NCBI RefSeq assembly: GCF_025628985.1
Contig: NZ_JAOTEM010000005.1
Location: 62,001 to 126,000 of the forward strand
Direction of reading: 5' to 3'
Length of the DNA: 64,000 bases
Origin: Chryseobacterium edaphi
GTDB taxonomy: Bacteria > Bacteroidota > Bacteroidia > Flavobacteriales > Weeksellaceae
Both the position numbers and the translations under genes were made by a program. Every line of letters begins with the position of its first letter. Position 1 is the first letter of the stretch. Positions 1-9,197 of the stretch are shown piece by piece. The notes under the pieces are model-generated. The model had not been told where the DNA came from, did no database searches, and was given only the letters and a program-made list of their open reading frames with translations.

Positions 1-2935
1 AAGGATTTCTTCTTGTACTAGCTTCAGGATCATATCCGCTGTATTTTGTAATAACAAAAACGTTGTTTACTGTAGCATACAATCTGAAATTTTTAACACC
101 AACCGCATCCAATGAACCTTTTGGTAAAGTGAATCCTAAAGTTACGTTATTTAGTCTTAAGAAAGATCCGTCTTCAATCCCGTAAGAATGTAAAATGTAT
201 TGTCCTGTTGGTGGAGTCCACATTGTAGTGTTTGCGTTCAATGCTGCCAAAGCTGTAGGATCGTTTACTTTTACACCATTATTGTCAAACCATCTCCATC
301 TGTCTGCAACTTCTGCAGCCATGTTGTTGTCTCTGTATAAATATTGAGTGGTATTCTCGATTTTATTAGCATTATATACTTTGTTTCCAACTGAGAAGTT
401 GAAGAATAAACTCATGTCGAAATTTTTGTAACGGAAAGTCTGGTTAAAACCTCCATAGAATTTTGGTTGAGCGCTTCCCAATTCAGTTCTGTCTGCATCG
501 GTAATTTGTCCGTCACCGTTTAAATCTTTTAGCTTAAGATCTCCCGGCTGAACTGCTTTTGCACCTAAAGCAATTGCACTACTACTTGGAACTCCCGCTT
601 TTAGGGTATAAACCTGTGTTGCAGCATTATAATCAAAATCACTGATTTCGTATCTTCCTTCAGTTACATATCCGTAATAAGTACCAACTGAACTTCCAAC
701 TTTAGCGATAAAATCAAATCCTCCGATACCTCCAGATTGTACAAGATATGAGTCTTGTCCCGGACGAACACCACTTCCTAAACTTAAAATTTTGTTTTTG
801 TTGGCAGAAAGGTTAATGTCTGTTTTCCATGTGAAGTCTTCCTTGTTAACGATAACACCTCCAAGCGTAAATTCTAAACCTTTGTTTTGAGTTTTACCTG
901 AATTCTGGAACTGGTTTGAATATCCAGGAAAAGGAACTTTCGCTAAAACCAACAAGTCTTTTGTATCGGTAATATATCCGTCAACACTACCATACAATCT
1001 GCTGTTGAAAAATTCGAAATCAATACCGGCATTTTTAGATACTGTAGCTTCCCATTTTACATTAGGATTTGCCTGTGTAGTAGAGATTGCAGCTCCTGGT
1101 GTAACCGAAGTTCCGAATACGTATCCGTTGTTTGCACTTACGTTATAGAAATTTGCCCAAAGGTAAGATGTAATTCTGTTGTTCCCTGAAAGACCATATC
1201 CAACACGTAGTTTTAATTCGTCTAGCCAGTTAACATCTTTAAGAAACTTTTCTTCTTTAATTTTCCATGCTAATGAAGCCGCCGGAAAATATCCCCATTG
1301 GTTTCCTTTCATGAAAACATTTGATCCGTCAGCTCTTACAGATGCTGTAAGGATATATTTATTGGCATAAATATAATTAACACGTCCAAAAAATGAAGCC
1401 AGACGATCAGGTGGTAAAGCCGCTGTTCTTGCAGCATCCTGTATCAAACCAGCAGGTGGAGTAGCAGCAGCAATGTTAGCAAACGCTTCTTCAGGAAGGA
1501 TAGATTTCGGGAACCATTTTACATAAGTATAGCTTGATTCTCCATCTGTTTTAATAATTTCCTGACCTAATAAAATATCTAATTTATGATCACCAAATTT
1601 TTTGGTATAATTTAATGTATTGGTATTGGTAATTCTTCTGGATTGAGATCTGTCTAACTGTACAATCGGCATATCAGCATTGGCTCTTGCCTGTGAGGTT
1701 ACAACACCCCAAAATTGGTTGGTGATGATGTCTCTCTGTACATAACCGATAACACTTCTGAAAGTAATATCTTTCGTAATGTTCCAATTGATATAGCCAT
1801 TTAATAATAAATCGTTTGATCTGTTGTCTCTTACTTCATTATCATTAAGGATCAAAGGATTTACAAGGTTGGTATTCGTTGCGTAGCTAGGATCAAAATC
1901 ATCAACAGGAATATTAGATCCACCCTCGAAAGGTTGATATCTTACTGCGTTTCTCAATCTGTTATTACTCTGAGAACCAGTGCTTGATGTTCCTACACCG
2001 TTGATCAATGATCGGCTGTATCTTGCATTAAAACCAAATTTAAGTTTTTTGCTGATATCATAATCATATTTGAAATTTACCATGCTTCTTTTGAAGCCTG
2101 ATTTCAACATAATACCGTCCTCATCAACATGATTTAATGTTAACGCAAAAGCTGATTTTTCAGAGCCTCCGTTTACGGTAAGGTTGTGTGTAAAGTTAAA
2201 GGCTTCTTTTCCGAATAATTCATCTTGCCAGTCTCTCGTTTTTACATTTTTGTATTTACTTTCCAATTCGTTGTATGTTCCATATCTCGTAGCAAATGCT
2301 GTGATATCGTCTGCAACACCATTTTTGTTGTAAAGCTCATACTGATACATTACAAATTGGTAAGGATCAAGAACATCCAGTGTGTTCATGATTTTTCTTA
2401 CACCTGTAAAACCGTTGTAGTTGATTGTAGTAGTAGCTCTCTTACGACCACTTTTTGTGGTGATCAAAACAACTCCGTTTGCACCTCTAGAACCATAGAT
2501 TGATGTAGATGAAGCATCTTTCAAAACTTCAATAGACTCAATTTCTTTTGGCGTTAAAAGAGACATTGCATTATCCATCTGTACGCCGTCGACAATATAA
2601 AGCGGAGCATTACTTCCGGTGATAGAAGTACCACCTCTTACTTTGATATCCACCTCTGCACCTGGTGAACCTTCACTTGTCTGAACCTGAACCCCGGCCA
2701 ATCTCCCCTGAATTGCTTCAGCAGCACTGTTTACCGGCATGTCTTTCAAGGCTTCAGCTTTTACAGATGATACAGCGTTGGTAACATCTTTTTTAGAGAC
2801 TTTGGTATAACCTACCAAAACCACTTCGTCAATATTGGTTTCCTTTTCTTTGCCTTTTTCCTGCGCCATACCAAGTACCGGAAGCAGAAAGACAGATAGA
2901 TATAACCACTTAATTGATTGTACTTTTTTATTCAT
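1..2935 (-). CDS. SusC/RagA-type TonB-dependent outer-membrane receptor (3' end outside window)
   Basis: Reading the minus strand from the ATG at 2935 gives an uninterrupted frame to base 1 (978 codons). It begins with a signal peptide (MNKKVQSIKW, then a hydrophobic stretch ending GMAQ). A plug domain follows with NIDEVVLVGY, VRGGTSITGSNAPLYIVDG and YGSRGANGVVLITTKSG. A long beta-barrel then ends near SGYDPEAS, which in SusC proteins lies close to the C-terminus, so only a few dozen residues are missing. The usual N-terminal CarbopepD-like domain is absent. SusC proteins import oligosaccharides with a SusD lipoprotein, whose gene is expected just left of the window. Divergence from the uronate operon suggests pectin or uronate oligosaccharides as substrate; that is inference. 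Confidence 0.93.
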   Translation of the reverse strand, partial: MNKKVQSIKWLYLSVFLLPVLGMAQEKGKEKETNIDEVVLVGYTKVSKKDVTNAVSSVKAEALKDMPVNSAAEAIQGRLAGVQVQTSEGSPGAEVDIKVRGGTSITGSNAPLYIVDGVQMDNAMSLLTPKEIESIEVLKDASSTSIYGSRGANGVVLITTKSGRKRATTTINYNGFTGVRKIMNTLDVLDPYQFVMYQYELYNKNGVADDITAFATRYGTYNELESKYKNVKTRDWQDELFGKEAFNFTHNLTVNGGSEKSAFALTLNHVDEDGIMLKSGFKRSMVNFKYDYDISKKLKFGFNARYSRSLINGVGTSSTGSQSNNRLRNAVRYQPFEGGSNIPVDDFDPSYATNTNLVNPLILNDNEVRDNRSNDLLLNGYINWNITKDITFRSVIGYVQRDIITNQFWGVVTSQARANADMPIVQLDRSQSRRITNTNTLNYTKKFGDHKLDILLGQEIIKTDGESSYTYVKWFPKSILPEEAFANIAAATPPAGLIQDAARTAALPPDRLASFFGRVNYIYANKYILTASVRADGSNVFMKGNQWGYFPAASLAWKIKEEKFLKDVNWLDELKLRVGYGLSGNNRITSYLWANFYNVSANNGYVFGTSVTPGAAISTTQANPNVKWEATVSKNAGIDFEFFNSRLYGSVDGYITDTKDLLVLAKVPFPGYSNQFQNSGKTQNKGLEFTLGGVIVNKEDFTWKTDINLSANKNKILSLGSGVRPGQDSYLVQSGGIGGFDFIAKVGSSVGTYYGYVTEGRYEISDFDYNAATQVYTLKAGVPSSSAIALGAKAVQPGDLKLKDLNGDGQITDADRTELGSAQPKFYGGFNQTFRYKNFDMSLFFNFSVGNKVYNANKIENTTQYLYRDNNMAAEVADRWRWFDNNGVKVNDPTALAALNANTTMWTPPTGQYILHSYGIEDGSFLRLNNVTLGFTLPKGSLDAVGVKNFRLYATVNNVFVITKYSGYDPEASTRRNP

Positions 2936-3056
2936 TATTATATCCTTATATAGTTTTTAAAGTATGGTCGAAAAGCGTTTTCAAGCCTTTCGCTTAGTTT
3001 TTTGTGGATTTTAAGTACTCTGTTTGATTTTATGTTTCTTTTTACGCTATTCTTGT

Positions 3057-3068
3057 GCAATCGATTGC
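3057..3068. promoter_or_regulatory. Palindromic operator, susC-proximal
   Basis: GCAATCGATTGC is a perfect 12-base palindrome with a central CG, typical of LacI-family operators. It lies about 120 bases upstream of the SusC start. A near copy sits in front of kduI. Confidence 0.6.
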
Positions 3069-3747
3069 GTAATTTTTCACAACTCATATTTATCGTGGGT
3101 TCTAAACTAATATTATTTTTCAATATGCAAAGAAAAAAATATTATTTTTTCATTAATTTGACTGTTTGATTTGTTTAAAAACACAAAATATTAGATATTT
3201 AAATTTATATAAATTATTGATAATGAATATTTTAATAATATTACGTGATATATGAACGATTGTTAAAAAAAACTTTATTTTTTGATGTGTTTAATATTAA
3301 AATTCAGTAGAATTACCCTCGAAAGTCAACAAATATCTTGTTGAAAAACTCCCAAAACACATACTCAACAATCAAATTTCTATATTTTTTGTGATTTTTA
3401 TCAGCTTTTTGGTGTCGGAATTATTGTGTATTTTCTAAATAACATCGAATTACAAATATTTAACATATTTTGATTGCAAAAACCGAAATATTATTATATA
3501 TACAGCATTCGTTCTTTCGATATCGATTTTTATGGCATGATTTTTATTTTCTTAAAGGTTTGATCTTGATTTCGTTAAAATTCTTCTTGATATTTTTCTT
3601 AAATTTTCTTAATTTTTTCTCAGTAATCAATTTTATTGAATTGATTTTCAGTATTTTGAAAATTTAAATGAATTTTTTATTAACGGAATACTTATTATAT
3701 ATATATTTAACCACAAGTATTTCTGTACAATTTAAGTGTAATTTAAT

Positions 3748-3759
3748 GCAATCGATTAC
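3748..3759. promoter_or_regulatory. Palindromic operator, kduI-proximal
   Basis: GCAATCGATTAC differs by one base from the palindrome at 3057 and is followed by GCAATG, like the GT(AA) flank of the other copy. It lies 55 bases upstream of the kduI start, a usual place for a repressor site. The pair probably co-regulates the receptor and the uronate operon through a LacI/GntR-type uronate regulator not identified here. Confidence 0.6.
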
Positions 3760-3813
3760 GCAATGTTTAACAGGTTTTTTAAAACCACAATTTTAAGATT
3801 AAAAATCTAGAGT

Positions 3814-4650
3814 ATGACAAAATCAGAATTTCGTTACGCCCATCATCCTGAAGATGTAAAAAAATATACAACTGAAGACCTGAGAAGGGAGTTTCTAATC
3901 AATGATTTATTTAATGAAGATCAAATCAATGTAGTGTATTCTATGTACGACAGAATGATCGTAGGAGGTGCAATGCCTGTAAAAAGCGCATTGAAACTTG
4001 AACCTACTGATGATCTGAAGGCAGAAAACTTTCTTGACAGAAGAGAATTGGGAATCATCAACGTTGGCGCTGCCGGAAAGGTAACCGTTGACGGAGAGGT
4101 TTTCGAGCTCGGAAATAAGGAAGCTTTATATATAGGAAAAGGAGAGAAAGATGTTGTTTTTGAAAACGGAAATGAAGGTCAGACTTTATTCTATTTCAAC
4201 TCAGCACCTGCGCATCACACTTTCCCTACAAAGAAAATCACTAAAAATGAAGCCGAAATTGTAGAATTAGGTGAAGCAAAATATGCCAACAGACGTACCA
4301 TCAACAAACTGATCGTCAACAGCGTATTGGAAACCTGTCAGCTACAAATGGGAATGACCGAGTTGCACGAAGGAAGTGTTTGGAACACGATGCCTTCTCA
4401 CACGCATACCCGCAGAATGGAAGCTTATTTTTATTTTGATCTTGAAGAAGGGCAGGCGGTAAGTCATTTTCTTGGCCAGCCGAACGAGACCCGTCATATC
4501 TTTATGAAAAACAATGAAGCAGTCTTGTCTCCGGAATGGTCTATTCACTCAGGAGTTGGTACTTCCAACTATACTTTTATCTGGGGAATGGCAGGAGAAA
4601 ATATGGATTATGGCGACATGGACGCTGTTAAAACTAACGAACTAAAGTAA
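3814..4650 (+). CDS. kduI: 5-dehydro-4-deoxy-D-glucuronate isomerase
   Basis: 278 residues, the usual KduI length. The enzyme converts 5-keto-4-deoxyuronate, released from unsaturated pectin or glycosaminoglycan fragments, to 2,5-diketo-3-deoxygluconate in the cytoplasm. The cupin-fold metal site is visible: MPSHTHTRRMEAYFYF (two His and a Glu) and a later SIHSGVG His. It is the first gene of the uronate operon and lies 11 bases before kduD, the next enzyme of the same branch. The operator at 3748 probably controls it. Assignment is secure from motif and neighbour. Confidence 0.95.
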   Translation: MTKSEFRYAHHPEDVKKYTTEDLRREFLINDLFNEDQINVVYSMYDRMIVGGAMPVKSALKLEPTDDLKAENFLDRRELGIINVGAAGKVTVDGEVFELGNKEALYIGKGEKDVVFENGNEGQTLFYFNSAPAHHTFPTKKITKNEAEIVELGEAKYANRRTINKLIVNSVLETCQLQMGMTELHEGSVWNTMPSHTHTRRMEAYFYFDLEEGQAVSHFLGQPNETRHIFMKNNEAVLSPEWSIHSGVGTSNYTFIWGMAGENMDYGDMDAVKTNELK

Positions 4651-4661
4651 TTTTTTTCTAC

Positions 4662-5444
4662 ATGAATTTATTCGATTTATCCGGAAAAGTAGCCGTTGTA
4701 ACCGGCGGTACTCACGGATTAGGTATGGCAATGGCTGAAGGTCTTGCCTCTGCAGGTGCTGAACTGGCAATCACAAGTACAACTCCCTCAAAATTAGATG
4801 AAGCCTTAGAATATTATCGCAGTAAAGGATATAATGCTACAGGTTATCTTTTTGATGTGACAGACGAACTGGAAGCGGCTCAGAAAGTAGCATTAATGCT
4901 TGCTACACATGGGAAAATAGACATCTTAGTCAATAATGCAGGAATCATCAAACGTGTTCCGGCTTTAGAGATGGATGTTGCAGACTTTAGAAAAGTAATC
5001 GATGTAGATCTTACCGGTCCTTTCATCATGTCTCAACTGGTTGGGAAACACATGATCAAAAGACAGTCCGGTAAAATCATTAATATTTGCTCAATGATGA
5101 GTGAGCTTGGCCGTGACAATGTAGTGGCGTATGCTTCTGCAAAAGGCGGACTTAAAATGCTGACTAAAAATTTAGCAACAGAATGGGCAAAACACAATAT
5201 TCAGGTGAACGGTATCGGTCCCGGCTATTTTGCGACAACCCAAACAGAACCAATCAGAGTTGACGGTCATCCGTTTAACGATTTTATCATCAGCAGAACT
5301 CCGGAAGGAAGATGGGGGAACCCGGAAGATCTTGCAGGAACCGCTATTTTCTTAGCTTCAGACGCAAGTAAATTTGTCAACGGACACATTATTTATGTGG
5401 ACGGAGGTATTTTGGCGACCATCGGGAAACCTGCTAATGAATAA
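4662..5444 (+). CDS. kduD: 2-dehydro-3-deoxy-D-gluconate 5-dehydrogenase
   Basis: 260-residue classical short-chain dehydrogenase that reduces 2,5-diketo-3-deoxygluconate to 2-keto-3-deoxygluconate with NAD(P)H. The cofactor motif TGGTHGLG lies near residue 15, NNAG near residue 90, and the catalytic pair in YASAK near residue 153. The C-terminal YVDGGI is typical of the family. With kduI upstream this completes the unsaturated-uronate branch that feeds KdgK. SDR specificity cannot be read from sequence alone, but the kduI-kduD pairing makes the call strong. Confidence 0.93.
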   Translation: MNLFDLSGKVAVVTGGTHGLGMAMAEGLASAGAELAITSTTPSKLDEALEYYRSKGYNATGYLFDVTDELEAAQKVALMLATHGKIDILVNNAGIIKRVPALEMDVADFRKVIDVDLTGPFIMSQLVGKHMIKRQSGKIINICSMMSELGRDNVVAYASAKGGLKMLTKNLATEWAKHNIQVNGIGPGYFATTQTEPIRVDGHPFNDFIISRTPEGRWGNPEDLAGTAIFLASDASKFVNGHIIYVDGGILATIGKPANE

Positions 5445-5462
5445 CACAAGAATTTTACAGAA

Positions 5463-6860
5463 ATGAAATCTTTTATTACAGACAACTTTTTATTACAAAA
5501 TAAATACGCGGAAGAATTATACTTCAATTTCGCAGAAAAACAGCCGATCATCGATTATCACAATCATTTGATTCCAAAAGATATCGCTGAGGATACGGTT
5601 TTCGAAAATATTTCTAAAGTCTGGATTGCAGGCGATCATTACAAATGGCGTGCAATGCGTACGATGGGTGTGAACGAAAAATTCATCACTGGCGACGCTT
5701 CAGACAAAGAAAAATTCGAGGCTTGGGCAAAAACAGTTCCTTATACGTTAAGAAATCCTTTGTACCACTGGACTCACTTAGAATTAAAGCGTTATTTCGG
5801 AATTGATGAATTGTTAAACGAAAAAAACGCATCAGATATTTACGACAACATCACGGCACAGCTTCAGACTCCTGAAAAGTCGACAAGAGGTTTGCTGAAA
5901 ATGATGAACGTAGAATCTTTGTGCACCACAGAAGATCCGATTGATGTTTTAAATTACCATCAGGATTTGGCGAAAAGTGATTTCAGCATTAAAGTAAGTA
6001 CAGCTTTCCGTCCGGATAAAGCGATCTTAATTGAAAACCACAACTTCGCAGATTATATTTCTAAATTGGGCGAGTCGGCTGGAATTGAAATCAACTCTTA
6101 CCAGACTTTGTGCGATGCTTTATTAAAAAGAGTAGAATATTTTCACGAAAATGGATGCAGATTGTGCGACCACGGATTGAACAATATTTCTTTCGAAGAA
6201 GCTTCAGAAGGAGAAGTAAGCACCATTTTCAATGATAAAATTTCAGGAAAAGTAATCGCTGAAAAGCAGGTGAATCAGTTCAAAACTGCGATTTTATTAT
6301 TCTTAGGCGAAACGTATCATAAGTTCGGATGGGTTCAGCAGTTCCACTTGGGAGCATTGAGAAACAACAACGAAAGAATGCACAGAATTTTAGGTCCTGA
6401 TACAGGTTGGGATTCTATCGGTGACTTCGTACAGGCTGAAACTTTGTCTAAATTATTAAACGCTTTAGATGGAAAAGACAAACTGACCAAAACAATTCTA
6501 TATAACTTAAATCCTGCCGACAACGAAATTTTCGCAACAATGATCGGAAATTTTAATGACGGCAGTATCAAAGGAAAGGTACAGTTCGGTTCGGGCTGGT
6601 GGTTTTTGGATCAGAAAGACGGAATGATCAAGCAGATGAATGCCCTTTCAAACATGGGATTGATCAGCTGTTTCGTAGGAATGTTGACAGATTCCAGAAG
6701 TTTCTTATCTTACCCGAGACACGAATACTTCAGAAGAGTATTGTGTAATCTTTTCGGAGAAGAAATGAAAAACGGCGAATTGCCGGACGATATGGAACTG
6801 ATCGGGAAAACCATTTCCGATATCTGTTATCATAATGCTAAAAATTATTTCGATTTTTAA
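5463..6860 (+). CDS. uxaC: Uronate isomerase (glucuronate/galacturonate isomerase)
   Basis: 465 residues, matching UxaC of the amidohydrolase superfamily. It isomerises D-glucuronate to fructuronate and D-galacturonate to tagaturonate. The metal-binding motif IIDYHNHL near residue 30 carries the two His ligands; HLGALRNNN and the C-terminal LTDSRSF and RHEYFRR segments are family hallmarks. It lies 18 bases after kduD and supplies the substrate of the tagaturonate reductase at 11025. Confidence 0.95.
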   Translation: MKSFITDNFLLQNKYAEELYFNFAEKQPIIDYHNHLIPKDIAEDTVFENISKVWIAGDHYKWRAMRTMGVNEKFITGDASDKEKFEAWAKTVPYTLRNPLYHWTHLELKRYFGIDELLNEKNASDIYDNITAQLQTPEKSTRGLLKMMNVESLCTTEDPIDVLNYHQDLAKSDFSIKVSTAFRPDKAILIENHNFADYISKLGESAGIEINSYQTLCDALLKRVEYFHENGCRLCDHGLNNISFEEASEGEVSTIFNDKISGKVIAEKQVNQFKTAILLFLGETYHKFGWVQQFHLGALRNNNERMHRILGPDTGWDSIGDFVQAETLSKLLNALDGKDKLTKTILYNLNPADNEIFATMIGNFNDGSIKGKVQFGSGWWFLDQKDGMIKQMNALSNMGLISCFVGMLTDSRSFLSYPRHEYFRRVLCNLFGEEMKNGELPDDMELIGKTISDICYHNAKNYFDF

Positions 6861-7146
6861 ATTTCGAATTAAATAATAAAATTTTAAACCATTAAGAGAA
6901 TTAAAAGGTTAAGGTTTTTTAAGCTTAAAATCCAAGATTTTATTAAGCACACTGCTTAAAGCGAAGCTCACCTTAAAAAATCTTTATAACTTATAAATCT
7001 TAATGGTTTAAAAAATAAAACATTGACGATCATTAAAAGCAAAAGCTTATTTGATCTTTTTATTTTCAATATTTTAAAGCTCAAAATAACTAAAGCATCA
7101 AACACTTTTGTGTCTTTTGTGGTTTAAAAAGCAGTCAATTAAAGTT

Positions 7147-8151
7147 ATGGGTAAAATACTTACTTTCGGTGAAGTAATCATGAGGCTTTCACCTCCCGGA
7201 AACAAAACAATGAAACAGAGCCACGAGATGGAATTCTTTTTCGGCGGAACTGAGCTCAACGTAGCTTCTTCATTGGCAACAATGGGTTGCGATGTGACAC
7301 ATATCAGCAATGTTTCTGATGATTTTGTGGGAGAATCAGCATTATCTTTCATCAAAAGTTTTGGGATCGATACGACTTTCATCAATAAAAACGAACATCC
7401 TTTAGGTTTATATTTCCTTGAAGTGGGTGCATCCGTTCGTGCGAGCAGAATTGCGTACAACAGACTGAACGGTTCCTTTGCCAACATCAAACCCGAACAG
7501 GTTGACTGGAGAAAAGCTTTGGAAGGTTGTGACTATTTTCACTGGACAGGCATCAGCCCAGGAATTTCTGAAGGCGCTTACGAAACTTTGAAAGAAGGTT
7601 TGTTAACTGCAAGAGAAATGGGAATCGAAGTTACCACTGATCCGGCTTACCGTTCCAATCTTTGGAAATATGGTAAAAACGGAAATGAGGTTCTAAAGGA
7701 ATTGGTTTCTTACTCAACGATTTTTATCGGTGGTGTAAATGAGATTAATGAAATTCTCGGAACTCAGTTTACTTCAGATCAACAAGGTTTCGTGGAAGCT
7801 TGTGAAGAATTAAAAAAACAGTGTCCATCCATTCATAAAATTTTCGACAAAATAAGAATCGGTTTGACAGCAAGTTCTCAGCAGACACAGGGAAGAGCTT
7901 TGATTAACGGAAATTATTTTGAAACTAAATTTTTAGAAATAGACAACGTAGTCGATAGAATCGGAACGGGAGATGCTTTTGCAGCGGGCTTAATTTATGG
8001 TTTATTAAATTTCGATGACGAAAAAGCTTTAAATTTTGCTAACGCAGCCTGTGCCATCAAACACACCATTTTAGGCGATATCAATTACTGCAGCGCAGAA
8101 GATATTCTTGAAGTAATGGCCGGAAATTCCGGAGGACGCATCAAGAGGTAG
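7147..8151 (+). CDS. kdgK: 2-keto-3-deoxygluconate kinase (PfkB family)
   Basis: 334 residues from the ATG at 7147 (MGKILTFGEV). An upstream TTG at 7108 would add 13 unlikely residues. It phosphorylates KDG to KDPG. PfkB features are present: N-terminal FGEVIMRLSPPG, the GGTELNVASSLATMG substrate segment, and the C-terminal DRIGTGDAFAAGLIYG signature containing the catalytic Asp. It joins both branches (kduID and uxaCBA) and hands KDPG to the aldolase downstream. The 286-base gap before it shows only short AT-rich stem-forming sequence. Confidence 0.92.
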   Translation: MGKILTFGEVIMRLSPPGNKTMKQSHEMEFFFGGTELNVASSLATMGCDVTHISNVSDDFVGESALSFIKSFGIDTTFINKNEHPLGLYFLEVGASVRASRIAYNRLNGSFANIKPEQVDWRKALEGCDYFHWTGISPGISEGAYETLKEGLLTAREMGIEVTTDPAYRSNLWKYGKNGNEVLKELVSYSTIFIGGVNEINEILGTQFTSDQQGFVEACEELKKQCPSIHKIFDKIRIGLTASSQQTQGRALINGNYFETKFLEIDNVVDRIGTGDAFAAGLIYGLLNFDDEKALNFANAACAIKHTILGDINYCSAEDILEVMAGNSGGRIKR

Positions 8152-8526
8152 TTGGCTTTTGGCTTCTTGCTTTTGGCAATTGGCTCAGGAAGTTCTTCAA
8201 AATAAAAAGGTTATCAATTAAAATTTAATTCTCTTTTATAAGCGAAGCGGCTTTGTGAAACTAAAAAACAGTTAGCAGTAAAAAGACTTAGTAAACTCTG
8301 TGTTCAAAAAAAACAGCATAGAAAGTCCCAAAGGGACGATTTAACAAAGGATAGGATAAAATCCTGTCAAATAAAATTCAAACAAAGAAAAATTTAATTT
8401 TCTTCTTTACCCCAACCCTAAGGGGTGGAAGAAAACCAAATTTTAACAAGTCCCCAACAGGACAGCATACCAAAGGATGGATAAAACCCCATCAAAGATT
8501 ATTTTCAACAAAATAATTAAAACAAA
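8152..8526. repeat. Intergenic repeat-rich gap between kdgK and eda
   Basis: No gene is seen. The stretch holds fragments of short repeats found elsewhere in the window: CCCCAACCCTAAGGGGTGG near 8410 (also at 10750 and 25008), and a degenerate copy of the AAACGCCTTTGCGAAC/GCGGACTTTGCGTT family around 8240-8310. Paired AGTCCCAAAGGGAC and CCCAACAGGACAGCA blocks also occur. Confidence 0.6.
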
Positions 8527-9186
8527 ATGACAAAAATTCAATTGGTTACAAACACCATCATCAATCAGGGAGCTTTGCCTCTGTATTACAATGCTGATGA
8601 AACGGTAACTTTAGAAATATTAAAATCGCTTTACAAAGCTGGAATCCGTGCGGTAGAATATACCAGCCGTGGAGAAGCCGCGTTGAGCAATTTCACAAAA
8701 ATGGTAGAAGTACGTAATGCAGAAATGCCTGAAATGCTTCTTGGTATCGGAACTATTAAAAATGTAAAACAAGCAGAAGAATATTACAAGGCAGGTGCTG
8801 ATTTCTTTATCAGTCCGGGTTTTGTGGCGGAAGTTGCAGCATTTTTAATTCCGAAAGATCTGTTATACAGCCCGGGTTGTATGACTCCGACTGAAATTAT
8901 TGAGGCTGAAACGGCTGGGGTAACTTTCATTAAATTATTCCCGGGGAATGCTTTGGGACCAGGATTTATGAGTGCCATCAAAGATGTTTTCCCAAATCTG
9001 AAATTTATGCCGACCGGAGGTGTTGATACCACGAAGGAAAGCATTGAAAGCTGGTTTAAGGCCGGAGTTTCTGCAGTAGGAATGGGAAGCAAGCTGGTAA
9101 GCAAAGAATTGATGCTTGCGAAAGACTATGCGACAATAGAAATTGAAACCAAAAAAGTGCTGGATATCATTCAGACTTTAAAATAA
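8527..9186 (+). CDS. eda: KDPG/KHG aldolase
   Basis: 219 residues, typical of bifunctional 2-keto-3-deoxy-6-phosphogluconate / 4-hydroxy-2-oxoglutarate aldolases. It cleaves KDPG to pyruvate and glyceraldehyde-3-phosphate. Visible features are the Glu of AVEYTSRG near residue 45, FFISPGF near residue 95, the Schiff-base Lys in GVTFIKLFPGN near residue 137, and the phosphate-binding PTGGV near residue 165. It ends 11 bases before the transporter gene and closes the pathway begun by kdgK. Confidence 0.95.
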   Translation: MTKIQLVTNTIINQGALPLYYNADETVTLEILKSLYKAGIRAVEYTSRGEAALSNFTKMVEVRNAEMPEMLLGIGTIKNVKQAEEYYKAGADFFISPGFVAEVAAFLIPKDLLYSPGCMTPTEIIEAETAGVTFIKLFPGNALGPGFMSAIKDVFPNLKFMPTGGVDTTKESIESWFKAGVSAVGMGSKLVSKELMLAKDYATIEIETKKVLDIIQTLK

Positions 9187-9197
9187 ATACATTGACT

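Larger units (their letters stand above)
2936..3813. other. Divergent control region between susC-like gene and kduI
   Basis: An 878-base AT-rich region without a convincing gene; the short open frames in it have low-complexity Phe/Ile-rich translations. It holds two related palindromes, one near each divergent gene, annotated separately. Promoters for both directions must lie here, but I could not fix a single convincing TTG/TAnnTTTG pair. Confidence 0.6.
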
